From Prunus persica (lineage: Eukaryota > Streptophyta > Magnoliopsida > Rosales > Rosaceae), in assembly GCF_000346465.2 (NCBI RefSeq), contig NC_034016.1:1937352-2001351 (forward strand): a DNA stretch of 64,000 bases. Direction: 5' to 3'. The position numbers and the translations under genes were made by a program. This document shows, in pieces, positions 10,730 through 21,975 of the stretch (its first letter is position 1; every line of letters begins with the position of its first letter). A model generated the notes under the pieces. That model saw nothing but the letters and a program-made list of their open reading frames with translations, was not told the origin of the DNA and ran no database searches.

Positions 10730-11906
10730 TGTATGCACAGGTTTACACAAGGCCAGACATTGCTTTTCCTATAAGTGTTTTGGGGAGATTTCAGTCAAAC
10801 CCGAACAAGCACATTGGGTGGCTGGAAAGAAGGTATTGAGATACTTATAAAGAATTAAGGATTACAAATTAGTTTACAAAAAGAGTCAAAATATGGAATT
10901 AATTGGATATGTTGATGCTGATTTAGGAGGTTGCGTGGACATAAAGAAAATCACTTCAGGTTTCGTATTCCTATTTGGAGGATGGGCTGTTTCTTGGAAA
11001 AGTGTCAAACAATCCTTTACTGCTGCCTCAACGATGCAAGCAGAATACATTGCTTGTTATGAAGCAACTTCACAAGCTATTTGGCTAAGAAATTTGATTA
11101 GGAGTCTAAGAGTGGTAGAATCAACTGAAAGGCCTATCTTGATTTGGAATGACAATATTGCAACTATTTTCTTTACTAAGAGCAACAAGATATCTTCAAG
11201 CAATAGGCATTTGGACTTCAAGTATTATATGGTCAGAGAGAAGGTTAATTCTAGAGATATTGCGATTGAACACACGGACACCCATTCTATGATAGCTGAT
11301 CCCTTGAACAAGGCGTTGCTTGCTACAGTTTTTCATAGACATGTCAAGATCATGAGATTGTTATCTAGTTTTGATATGCTTGATTAGCAGGAGTAGGTTG
11401 CTGTTTACTAGTTTTTGTTGTTCTTACATACTTTAATTGCCAATTCTTTTCAACTATTTTAATGAAACATTTTCAATTTTTCTATGTTGCTGTGTATAGT
11501 TGTTTTGAGTAATTGGTATTATTTATAAGTAAATTAGACAGCTTGTTCTTATGCAGTTTTAGCTAGCTATACAGATACTGCATGAACAAATTCATGAAAG
11601 AATTGTTTTTTGAGATCTTGAAAATCTCTTAAAGAGGGCATAAGAATGAACATGGTTTTACTAACACATATGTTTATGTCATGTTCATTTAGAACTCTAA
11701 TCTTGACGGCACCTATATGTGATTTAGCGAGCTTTGATGTGTGATTATAAAGGCCTTAAGCTATATTGCTTGATGTGTCTTGATGGTTCCATTTTATCTC
11801 TCTTAATTGACAGTGGCATGTGTAGGATAAATGATTGTTTTTAAACTTCGTAGTACTGATGGTAATTTTGTTAGACTCTCAAAGATCATGAGACCAAGTG
11901 GGAGAA

Positions 11907-12364
11907 TGTAAGACACATTTGTGTCTTAACTCACTAAGGGTGGTCTGATGATTGGATTAAAGTTTTAGAGTTTGATATGGATTAGGAGTTTTGGAACTAA
12001 TCTTATCTGCTACTCTAAAAAAGAGAAGTGTTTGAAGTTAATCACTAGAGTTAGAAGATATCCTATCTCATTGTGGATTAGGAGACCTAAAGCTAATGCA
12101 ATTGTGAGAGCTAGAGAGTTTCTTGATGGGCAAAACTCTCTAGCTGATGTATATAAATAGAGCCCCTGCTCATGCGATCAAACTATGACAAACAAAACAT
12201 TCATACCCCATTTAGAATTACAGTGTAGAAGAGATCATATTGAGGAGAAGGTTTCTATTCAAAGTCAAACTAGTTCTCAGCTTCATCGTCCTAGATCATT
12301 CCTATGGCCAACCCAGGTATGCAAAAGTTTGTATTCTTTATGTATGCAGTCAATCTAGTTAACA
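11907..12364 (+). repeat. 3' LTR of the copia element
   Basis: 458 bp, TG...CA (ends gttaaca), directly followed by the target duplication ccgtt. Same TATA-like box as the 5' LTR at 12145-12164. Confidence 0.9.
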
Positions 12365-13027
12365 CCGTTAGCTATTTATATTTGATGGAAAAGCTGGACA
12401 AACCCATTTACATATTGTCCAAATGATTAGAGCTCTTTATCTTGAGGTAAATGGCACTGCACCCTATGATGGCTCTATTATGTACTTCACCAATGAAGTG
12501 GCAGACAAGTCTTTCGACATAGACATGGTCGTTGATGGATTTGAAGATTCCACCATTTGTAGACACAAATATAATGACAAATTGGGACGTATGTTGGATT
12601 TTTGTGGCATCAAGACGAAGGTTGAACTACTCGGTGTAGAGTTTATGAGAATTCCAAAATCTTCCACTAAGAGTTGGAATACAAAGCCTATAGACCCGGT
12701 TGTATAGATATTGTGGGAGGAAGCTAGAACCTAATTTAGTGAGAAGGGAGCTGGTTTAGATGTTGCAGCTGATGATACATGTGTGTGTGTGTGTGCGCGC
12801 GCTCGCTAAAGCTTCAGCTTGGTACTTTGTCTCATATCATCCTAGTTACTCTGGTGAATATAATGTGGGATTTGATCATGACCATTTTATTAGTTTTCCA
12901 TGGTGTGTTTATAACAACCTAGTCCATATCAAAAAGGAGAAAACAATAGAGAGACTCTACAACTGTCATATATGGAACATTAATTTGGACATGGCTTGCA
13001 CATTCGAGTTGAGAAAGTTGGCATAAC
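12365..13027 (+). pseudogene. RDR1: RDR1-like pseudogene, 3' portion after the copia insertion
   Basis: Directly after the 3' LTR the RDR reading resumes: VSYLYLMEKLDKP in the frame of the SHLCPV end at 4288, then GTAPYDGSIMYF, DIDMVVDGFED, YNDKLGRMLDFCGIKT, EEART, and KASAWYFVSYHPSYSGEYN, FISFPWCVYNNLVHIKKEK. The frame changes near 12410, and there is a stop near 12705. A (TG)n/(CG)n microsatellite at about 12779-12802 is embedded in a part that should code. The reading fades after about 13000, near the normal C-terminus of the family. This piece and 3165-4288 are one gene split by a retrotransposon. Confidence 0.85.
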
Positions 13028-15979
13028 TAAAATTTGATGTTTGTTTCTAGATAATGGTGTAAGTTGAACATAGATAAAACCAAATTTAAATCCTTGGTTT
13101 GCTTCTTGTTTTTGGCCCTTAAAAGTGTTTTTTGAAAATTCTACAGTTTAGGATGCCAGTCTGAACTTGGTTAAAGCAAATTATCAATTGGCAAACTTTT
13201 TTGAATGAGTAAATTGTCATTTTCCTTTAAAAACAAAAGAAAAAAGAGAAGCAAGAAGCTTTTAATCTAATTAGATCCAAATTCATATTTATATGTTCAT
13301 ACTCATGTACAAAGATTTAATAATCTACAATTCATTTATGCGATGAACAATAAAATTGAGTATAATGTTCAACTAAAAGTTAATATTAATTGTACTAAAA
13401 TAATTTAATATTAATCAATATTAACATATTATTATAGTTAATTGCGTACAATCTAGTAATTTTGTTTAAAATTATATTAAAAACTTGGTCAATAAATACA
13501 AAAACAACAAATTTATGCAAATACATAAAAGATTATAAATTGAAAAGAAAAGGCAAGCATATCTATGCCTTTTGAAATTGTGTTAATGGAGCAAAAGAGT
13601 AAAGTAAGATTGTTCATACCAAATTTAAAATTTTCCAATATAGATTTTGTACCTCCAAAAGTACACTAATTTCTATCATTTCCTCCTTTAATTGGACAAT
13701 CTTTCATATGACGTGTAAAACATATCATGAACGATTCTTTAGATGTGTGCTCATGATGTGCACATTCTCCAAATACCTCACTAAAACATGTAACATACCT
13801 AGAATTGTGCTCTTTAAGGAAACGATAAAACATATTAAGATAACTATCTTCATCAATTGAGAAGGGTGGAATACTTTGACTTGAAGGTAAAGATGGAACA
13901 TAAGATAATGGATCATTTTTTCCTCCTAGTACAACTTGAATAAGGACTATGCATCGGAGGATGAACTTTGTAAGAACTCTTAATTTTTTTCTTCCATTAC
14001 TTTTGCACATTAGTGTTTTCAAGTTATCTACCCTTTCAATTTCTTAATAGGCAAACAATTTAAAATTTATCTTTGTTTTTACCTTTTAACTTACCTTATA
14101 AGATTTTATTAAATGAAAATACTTTGATATAAACGAAGAGCGGTATATTGACTTTAGTCCAATTAGTCATTTGATTAAAAGAAGAAAGAAAAGCTAATAA
14201 GTCATTCAAATATGTCATTTTCCCTATTCCTATTTTAACTTCAAACGAATGAACTTTTATGGCATGTGAGATCCTTCTAGTATTTGTTAAGACAAATATC
14301 TTTAGTTGAGAAAAAAAAAAAAAAAGTAGGGTCGCATCTTCTATTGCTCGTCTTCAAGTGCAAACCTCTCTTTAAGAACAAGTTTCTATTGTCTTGGTGC
14401 TTGATAAAACTCATTAAATGATCTATCTATCAAGCCTCAGGTCTTACCTTTAGCACATGCACACTACTTTGTTTTAATTATCTTGAATATCTCCTCTCTT
14501 ATACTTGTTTATCTTTGGATTTACATAACTTTATTGCAAGTAAGCTCTTGTTCATCTTGATAATTAAAGAAAAAGAGGTGACTAATTTTTGCTAAGTGGA
14601 CCTCTTGTCTAACCATCATCGAGGTTTGCATTAGAAGACTTCGATTGTTACTATCCTTGCTTATCTTTGGAGCCTTTATGATTTAGACAATTTAGACAAG
14701 CAAGTGTCCTTGCTTATCTTTGATTGTTACTATCCTTGCTTATCTTTGGAGGCTTTGATTGTTGTCAACCAAATAAAACACTGATAAAATTGACTAAATT
14801 GAAACCTCATAATCAAATAAGTTTTAGACTAAAACACAAAAACCAAAAACCAAAATACAACTTACACTTATTTTTATTAATTAATTAACCAAATTTGTTA
14901 TAAAAAAGAAAAAGAAAAAAAAAAGGATTACTTACACTAACATCTCCTAAAGGTTGTTGTGTTTTTACAAAATACTCTAAGGTTTTGGAAATTACACTAA
15001 CACCCATTGAGGTTTCAAAATCCATTATTTTAATTTTTAGTTACAAAATAGATTATTTCATTTATAAAAAAAATTCTTCAAATGACAAAATTAACAGTAA
15101 TCATTAGATTTGAGGAGTTTTTGTGTGTCAAAGTTTGGAAGGGCAAGGGAGGAAGGGTGGGCACAATGTCGGGTCAACCAGATCGAACCATCCAACCTGA
15201 TATTAGAGAGTTGGGTTGGCCTAATAATGAGCAACTTTTGAGTTCAAAAAATCATAAACCGCTTTGTATAAGTTGGAATTATGAGTTAACCCGACCGAAC
15301 AGCCTACTAAGTTCATAAAAGAGTTGGTTTGGGTTGGGTTGATCTAACGATGAGCGACTCCTAGATTCAAGAAATCAGAAACTGTTATATATCGGGTTGA
15401 GTTACAAGTTGCAAACCAAAACTAACCTAACCCAACCCATGCCCACCCTTAAGAAGGAGAGAAACTCTTATGTAGTGGGGATAACTCTTTTTACTACTCC
15501 CATTATAAGTAAGTTTTTTTTTTTAAAACTTAGAATGAGGTGTTATTAGGATATAAATCTCTTACCACTGAACTATGAATCGGTTGGAAATCAGGCTTCA
15601 AGAGTTAAATTTGTCATTTAAAGAAATTCTATTGATGATATCAACAATGTTTAGTTGGAAATTCAACATATATTTATTGTAATTTTCAAAATATCAAGTG
15701 GTTTGGTTAAAATACGAAAAAATCTCAAGATATTAATATAGTCTACTACTTGCTCCTTGTTTTGGAAGGAGATACATGTGCAAAAGTAATTTATAAAAAA
15801 TACAAAAAGAAAACGTATACACATGGGAATGATGGAAGTATTTTCGTTAGTCTAAAGAACCAATAAAACAACTTAAACAAAAAGTTTTCTTATTTCGTTA
15901 TTAATTTTTCTTCTTGTTGTAGTCCGAACCCAGTTTGTCAAACCCTTCGTCGCCTCAGACTCTCTCTCAATCTCTAGAC
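13028..15979. other. Intergenic; one unidentified minus-strand ORF; low-complexity repeats
   Basis: 13666-14022 (minus) is open for 118 codons, with a Cys/His-rich C-terminus (VTCFSEVFGECAHHEHTSKE, FTRHMKDCP). No family was recognised; it could be a captured gene fragment. 14600-14765 has three copies of 'tccttgcttatctttg'. 15160-15440 has repeated 'gggttggg' phrases seen in degenerate plant MITEs. The rest is AT-rich. The last ~80 bp before 15980 (cccttcgtcgcctcagac and following) is a plausible 5' leader for the next gene. Confidence 0.45.
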
Positions 15980-18100
15980 ATGGTGGCCTCGTCCTCATCG
16001 TTGTCCGTGTACTCCTCGGACTCCTCGTCGTCTTCGTCTGCGTCTCGCCGCCGACATCGTCGCCACCAACGTAGTCGCCGAGGCAAAGACAAAGATAAAG
16101 ACAGAGATGCCCTGAAGATCCGTAAAAAGACCATTCGCTCCCACACTAAACGACGTCGCAGACACCGCCACCACTCCTCGTCTGATTCTCACTCTTCCTC
16201 CTCTCCTTCGGGCTATTCCAGGTCTGCAAAAATTTAGAAAATGCTTTTGTTTTATGTATATTTTTCTGGGCTGAGATGTTATATTTGTGATTTCTGGTGG
16301 CTTTTATTTCCTTTCCAATTTTGCCCCCTGTTTGATTGTGGATTAATCTTTAGAAGGGATAGGAGGTTTTAGGGTTTTGAATTCTGACTAATTTTGAGTA
16401 ACCCTGATTGGGGTTTATTCGGTGTTTAACATGGATGTGTAATTTATTGCAATTTAGTGCGTTGTGTAGTTTTTGTAGCTAACATTGAAAAGTTTCGAAA
16501 CGACACAACCGGGGAAAATTAGCTTATTTTCAGCTCAAAGTTGAGTTCTCACGTGTTTTTCATAATATATATATATATATTTATTTATTTATATAAACAT
16601 GTATGTCTCAGTTTATTCAAATAGATTATAAATTAAATTGTAGCATGGGTTTCGATCTGGAAGCTTAAGTTTTCAAAGAATATGTAGTGGATTGTATTGA
16701 GGAAGTATGGACCTTGTGAGGTGCGTTAAACAGTGTAACTGATGAGGACTGTATGCTAATTGAGCAAATATTTGGGTTGCTGAAGTGATTTGTATGTTTT
16801 GTTATGGGTTTTTCTGCTCTTAGAAATTTAATGTGAAATCATTCTGTTACTGGGCAATGTGGTTTAGATGCAAGTTAGAAGATGTTCATAGGCTAATGCT
16901 TGATGGCTGTTTTTTTAACATCCTTTGTTTATTGTTTAATGTCGCAGTGATAGTTCTTCAGACAGTGAGCGTGAAACATCTAGTCAGTCAAAGAAGCGCA
17001 AGAAGAGTGACAGACAGAAGAAGGTGGGTGTTTGGCAATTCTTTACGACATAACATTACATTTTCTGCTTGTGCTTTGTCTCATTCAATTACTCCTTTCC
17101 CCTCTAGAGCAAGGAAAAGGACCAGAGCAAGAGTCATCGCCGTAAACATCATAGGAGTAAACTCAAAGAGGTAGGCCAGTATGCTTTTTGTAGCTCTCTT
17201 GGCTTGATATGATTTTTTTGTTAGAATTTGTGTTAAGGCTGTTCCCATGGCTTAATTAAGATATATGTTGGTAACTCTATTGTGTTTGTTAATATTGTTA
17301 TGGGTGCATCTTGATCCAGATTCAGAAAGTGAAATTTTTTTAGCATGACTAAAAAAAGTTTGACAGATACGTAATGGATATATTCTTCGTTTTTTCGAAC
17401 TTATGCATTTATGCTAGTTAAACTGACACATACAATTGACCAAAAAAAGACTATGACACATACACAAGCACAATTTCTTGCATTCACAATGTTTTACATC
17501 GGATGCATATGATTTTATATACATCAATTGCTGAGGTGCTTATAGTACTTTCTGCCTGTTTTATGGATTGGCTCTTCGAAATTGGAGCTGGGGTCTGTGG
17601 CATGATGACTGGATGCTTGATTGGCTTGCCTGGATATTGCTTCTGGGTTGTGTTTTTCCTGGTAATGGGAGCCATATATAGAAGCAGCAGAATGAGAGAA
17701 ATAGCAGCCCTGTTCAGCTTTCCAAGGTTTTCATTTAACTCTTGATAATTACATTCTCAACTTTTTCTGTATGTTTCATTTTGTGAAATAACATTCTGCT
17801 TTCTACAGTTCTTAGGGCGTGACAAAGATGATGGAGTTCGTCGTAGTGCTGTCTCTGGCAAAAAGGTAAGCATTTTTTTTGGGTAATATATATCTTGACT
17901 GTTTGCAAAGATTTATAAGAGATGTTAGGGGCATCTGCGACCATCTATCCTCCCTTGTGCTGGCTAGATAAAAAAAAGAAGAGAAATTTTGTTCTTTGGT
18001 GTTGCAGATTCTATTGAAACTTGAGAAGACAAAGGAGGACAAAGCGGCTGAAAACAAAAGGAATGAACTGCTGAAGTTCTTAAATGCTAGTTTTGATTGA
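15980..18100 (+). CDS. Small Ser/Arg/Lys-rich nuclear-type protein, six exons
   Basis: Exons 15980-16221, 16948-17023, 17108-17170, 17682-17726, 17809-17865 and 18008-18100 join in frame with GT-AG borders to give 191 aa. The N-terminus is a serine run (VASSSSLSVYSSDSSSSSSA) followed by RRRHRRHQR, KDKDKDRD and HTKRRRRHRHH. The middle has SDSSSDSERE and SKKRKKSDRQKK. The C-terminus is less repetitive and looks like the conserved part: SSPVQLSKFLGRDKDDGVRR, SAVSGKKILLKLEKTKE, LLKFLNASFD. RS/K-rich composition suggests a nuclear, perhaps splicing-related, role, but I recognise no named family. The start is the first ATG after a pyrimidine-rich leader; an upstream in-frame TTG extension is not credible. 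Exons 3, 4 and 5 are each multiples of three, so any could be skipped without a frameshift. Confidence 0.85.
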
Positions 18101-20090
18101 TGTTGTGGAGTCCATGGAATCAACAAGTGAATGAAGGAATCGAGTCGAGTTCCAGCTGCTTGCTTATCTTAAAGATTTTGAAGGATTTTTCATGAGGTCC
18201 AAGTTTAGTGTGGAGTCACATTTTATACTTGAGTTTCTGTTACCGGTGATGAATTTAAAACATTGTTAAATCAGAGTCATGGGCTAATTATCTTTGATTT
18301 GGGCATTGTATTTTATTGAATTAGTACTGTCATTACATATTAACTTATATCAAGGATTCACCATTAAGCTTTTAAGGTGGTCAGTATGGCGAACTTGTTA
18401 ACTCTCTTTCTTAACATTTTCAGCTTTTCTTGTCCATGCATATAATCTAGCACATAGGTCTTCTTGGAAACCTATTCTCTTTGAAAATTGTTTCCAGGAT
18501 TACATTTGTGCGTAAATAAAAATAAAAATCCTTTCTGCTTGAACCTTCTCCTTAAAACCCATGGAGATGTGTTCCAATGTTTATTGGATAACATTTTGTT
18601 TTCTTAACCCATTTCAATATTTTGATTTTTCCCTTTCACCTGGAATGTTTTGTTGCTGTTACGATGCGCTTTTTTATATTTATTGGCTGTTGATAATTTT
18701 TCTTGTGATTTTATATCAGTAAGCACGTACACATATTTGGATCCCAATTTCTAGCTCGGATTGAAAAAATTAAAAAGAAAGTGAAAAAATGAGGTTCTTG
18801 GTTCAACTGTATTAGTTCATATTGAGGTATGCATATTAATCTTTGACATTCCGTTTCTGTTTGTTATTCAATTTAATGTTATTGATGTTGGTTTTGAAAT
18901 CCATTCTGTTTCTTGAGATGTGATTGATTTATGTATTTTGTTCTGTTCAAAGTTCTGCTATTACACTGTTATTGCTCGACTATTAGTGCACCAATGTTAA
19001 TAGACTGTTTTTTTCGAATAATTTGAAATTGAAAAGCACCTAACTTGGCTTGATATCATGTAACTGTTGGAGAGGATGAATACAATGGATTAGTAATCTT
19101 TCTACACCATGATTGCCGTCAATGCACAAGGTGAATGCACTGCAGATAATATACTAATTATGTCTGGTTGTGTTTCTTTTTCCTTGGCTTTGGTTTCGGG
19201 TGTGGGATTTGGTGTTGGTGGGTTGTTCTGTTCTGCTCCTTGCGTTGTAGTGTCTTCTTCTTCATTTTCCGTTGTTGGTGTGATTTCTCATGCCTTTGAT
19301 TTGTTTGCTTTGGTCTTGTACCTTAGCCTTATGCGTTGTCTGGCATCTAGTAAACCAAGTAGTAAATCAGTGTACTATTGTTGCTGGGTAATAGCTGGGA
19401 GAAGAAATACATCAAGCATTGAGTTATTTAACTTGTTTTTATAGTGGGCATCTATTTTGGCAGAAGAAAGACAGGGCATGCATGACATTGGTACACTTGC
19501 TCACTTGTTTGCTAGCATAGCAATGTATAGGGTGAGAAACAAAGAGCGGTTAGGTATGACAGATTTACCCAGATCTAGATAAGCTCTGCATTGCATGCAA
19601 CATCTTTCAATTAATTTTGTTGGACGGAGATTGTGGTTTTGCTGCGCAAGTCTCTTCAAAATTGAGCAGAATCAGAATTTTTGGAAGATGTATTTTGAGA
19701 TTTTACCTTTCTTATCGTCTCTTGTTGAAGACTGGTGCTCCTTTTTTGGCTTGCTGCGTTGGTTTGATGCTTTTTCGGACATTTAGGATGTTTGGGAAGT
19801 TTGGAGATCGATGGTTGGCTGTGTAGTGGGTTTCAGATCGTGGAGAGAGAATCGGACCCCGAATTTTGGGTTGTGTGCTGAAGGGAGGGTTGGGATGTAT
19901 TTGCGGTGCCAGACTTGTAAATTTGTTCGGGTTTTTTAATGAAACAGGTTGGGCTTCAGCCAATGGCATTGTTGTAGTTTATTATTGTTGTTTTGGTGTT
20001 TTGAGTGTTGTTTTGTTTTTGAACATGGCCTTGGGTTTTTTAATTGAATTTCTAGAGGTTTACGTTTTCTACTATTTCAGACCCCACTAA
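18101..20090 (+). other. 3' flank of the RS-rich gene and unassigned sequence
   Basis: After the stop there is AT-rich 3'-UTR-like DNA, then the dispersed repeat at 18424-18790. 19109-19444 is open for 111 codons with a hydrophobic Ser/Val/Leu-rich composition and no recognisable family. 19590-20080 is T/G-rich with short ORFs that match nothing I know. No gene is supported. Confidence 0.4.
18424..18790 (+). repeat. Dispersed non-coding repeat, copy 1 (partner at 42303-42668)
   Basis: Long stretches are shared with 42303-42668 in the same orientation, e.g. 'cttcttggaaacctattctc', 'gcttgaaccttctccttaaa', 'cccatttcaatattttgatt', 'atttctagctcggattg'. Similarity is high but interrupted by small indels. 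No ORF is conserved between the copies. Confidence 0.85.
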
Positions 20091-21562
20091 CCCTTCGTTT
20101 GGATGAGAGAATAATTCGGAATTTAGCTAAAAGTCGGGAATTTAAGGGGAGAAATTGACAATCCCTTGTTTGGCAATTTAAACGCGGAATTTGTTAAATG
20201 ACGCGAGGGAAAAATCGTAGAAATTGAGGCATTAGATTTCCAAGTTTAATTTCCATCAAAATAGGTATCATTTCACAATTTCCGTAGTGCAGTAATTTAT
20301 ATTTTTTAATGTGCCAAAATTTATATTACCAAAAAAAAGAAAAAAAAAAAGAAAGACAATGCCAAATTTTTCATGTTTTTCAAAATAAAAAAGCGCCAAA
20401 ATTCATTTCACAATTATTGTTTGTACAAGATCTTTTTTATGGTTACTCTAGTACAATGGTATTATGATAATTTTCGTATTAAAGAGCCTTTACATGATTG
20501 GGATGAAGAAATGTGATCTTATTTGAACCATATGTACAATGGAAAAGAAATTGATTGTATTGATTAATCCAAATTAGCAAAAGTGCATTCAAGAAGTTAT
20601 GTGGAATTTTAGAAGAAAATGGTGGGTTGGTGCGAACAAGAAATATTTCAATTGAAGAATCTGTAGCAATATTTTTGAAAATAATTGCTCACAACTTGAA
20701 ATATAGAGTCACTAATTTTGACTATTACCATTCAATCGAAACAATTACGGCAATTTAATAGTCTTATATGCAATGATGAGAATTAGTGAAGAATATGTAA
20801 AATTCCAGCCAAGTATTATTTGGAGTTTTGAAAGAAGCAAATGGCAGTGGTTTGAGGTACTTATATAACTAGAAAAAATAAATAAATAAGGGCATGTTTG
20901 GTATTTAACTCGAATCCAACTTTTTAAACTCAAAAACATAATTTGAATCCAAAACAAAAAAAAACCTGTTTGGCAGCTCTATTTTTAAAAATTCAAACTC
21001 AAGAACAACTAAAAAACACCCCAATTATTAAAAACAAAAAATATATGTTTTTTCAATTCTTTTTTTAAACAACCACAAGTTCTCAAATTTTTAAGATTTG
21101 AAAACAGTTTTCAAGTTGCATACCAAACAAGTTTTTGAATCTTAAAAATAGATTTAACAACTCCTTGTGTTTTTAAAAAATCAAACTTTTTGAGTTCCCT
21201 ATTCAAATAGGATACCAAATGTCCCATAAGATTTTTATTTTATTTTCCAACTAGTTATCTTAAGTTTCATACTTATACTGTTTTATATTTCATGTTTAGA
21301 ATTGTCTTGGGGCACTTGATGGAACTCACATTCGGGTAATAAGGCAGAAGAAAGACCAAGATGCCGAAATTTACAATTTACATGAGCTATACAAACATTG
21401 AAATTTTGAATTTCTGTCATTTACAAAATTTTCAAAATTCGACATACATAAATTCAAACACTGAAATCTTCAATTGCCAGAAATTGAAATGACGGAAATC
21501 TAAATCTTGTCATTTTAGAATTCTATGTAATTTGCAATTCCTTCATCCAAACGGAGCATGGG
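20091..21562 (+). mobile_element. PIF/Harbinger remnant with nested MITE
   Basis: The ends carry matching inverted phrases: 'cttcgtttggatgag' at 20093-20107 and 'catccaaacgga' at 21544-21555. Between them are decayed Harbinger transposase pieces: SYVKFCGILEENGGLVRTRN and SIEESVAIFLKIIAHN (about 20585-20690), then LGALDGTHIRVIRQKK, the DG-motif region (about 21307-21360). A TAA precedes the left end, but no clean duplication is visible on the right, so the right border is approximate. The 20891-21225 MITE splits the coding remnant. Confidence 0.65.
20891..21225. mobile_element. MITE with ggcatgtttggtat ends, nested in the Harbinger remnant
   Basis: The left end ggcatgtttggtat and right end ataccaaatgtccc are near-perfect inverted repeats, flanked by 'ataag' on both sides (20886-20890 and 21226-21230). 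The interior is A/T-rich with mirrored 'tttttaaactcaaaa'-type phrases. It is non-coding. Confidence 0.65.
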
Positions 21563-21589
21563 TTTTTGCATTTCTCTTTCGTGTTAAAT

Positions 21590-21975
21590 TAGTGATTCCG
21601 TTACATTTTTGGTTAAGTTGAATCACATGCTCTAACTTTTTGGGGTAAATTGGGCTTTTACCCCAAATTTTAGTTACTTTATTACTATTTTCATACAAAT
21701 TGATTATTTTTACCATAAAATTGCCTACAATATTAACAAAGTTTGATGGTGGGATCAATTTGACGCAAAAGGGACAGTTGGAAAACCACTATAGTCCAAA
21801 AATTAATTGAAGGATCAAAATGGAACTTGAACATAAGTTCAGGACCATTTCGGTTAAAAATCCTTTATTTTAAATTTTAGAGACACAAATGGTGTTTATG
21901 CTATTTTAGCTTAATTATTTATTTGCCACTTGAAACTTAATTCTAGTGTCACTTTGCCCTACTAAACTCAATTAG
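21590..21975 (+). repeat. Dispersed non-coding repeat, second block (partner at about 42960-43340)
   Basis: Shares 'tttgatggtgggatcaattt', 'ttattttaaattttag' and 'agcttaattatttatttgcc' with 42960-43340, in the same order as the first block (18424-18790 / 42303-42668). The two blocks are contiguous at 42-43 kb but separated here by about 2.8 kb, which includes the Harbinger remnant. Confidence 0.75.

Larger units (their letters stand above)
7570..11387 (+). pseudogene. copia reverse transcriptase-RNase H, interrupted twice
   Basis: The RT part (7570-8358) has many frame breaks, but the catalytic LYVDDILIASS is readable at 8181-8213. After the solo LTR, EKILKRFNMADCASRSVP and KGDKLSESQAPQND continue at 10464. 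After the 103-bp insert, YAQVYTRPDIAFPISVLGRF resumes. The RNase H part is open from 10893 to 11387: YVDADLGGCVD, TSGFVFLFGGWAVSWKS, STMQAEYIACYEA and SNRHLDFKYYMVREKV, close to the normal copia C-terminus. The long open 3' frame may only reflect chance survival. Confidence 0.85.
4289..12364 (+). mobile_element. Ty1/copia LTR retrotransposon, degenerate, inserted in the RDR pseudogene
   Basis: Both LTRs start TGTAAGACAC (4289 and 11907). The 5-bp duplication ccgtt flanks the element (4284-4288 and 12365-12369). A primer-binding-like TGGTATTGA follows the 5' LTR at 4824, and a polypurine tract (aagtgggagaa) precedes the 3' LTR at 11896-11906. The order gag, protease, integrase, reverse transcriptase, RNase H is that of copia. 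The coding region is broken by stops and frameshifts, so it is immobile. By eye the LTRs differ at about 26 of about 430 aligned positions, an old insertion. Two later insertions sit inside it: 8359-10458 and 10627-10729. Confidence 0.93.

Noticed and set aside
16833..17174. 113-codon plus-strand ORF
   Set aside because: It overlaps exons 2-3 of the RS-rich gene in another frame and reads through intron sequence; the spliced model explains the region better.
19109..19444. 111-codon hydrophobic ORF
   Set aside because: No recognisable domain and T/G-biased composition; hydrophobicity follows from T-rich DNA. Kept only as unassigned sequence.
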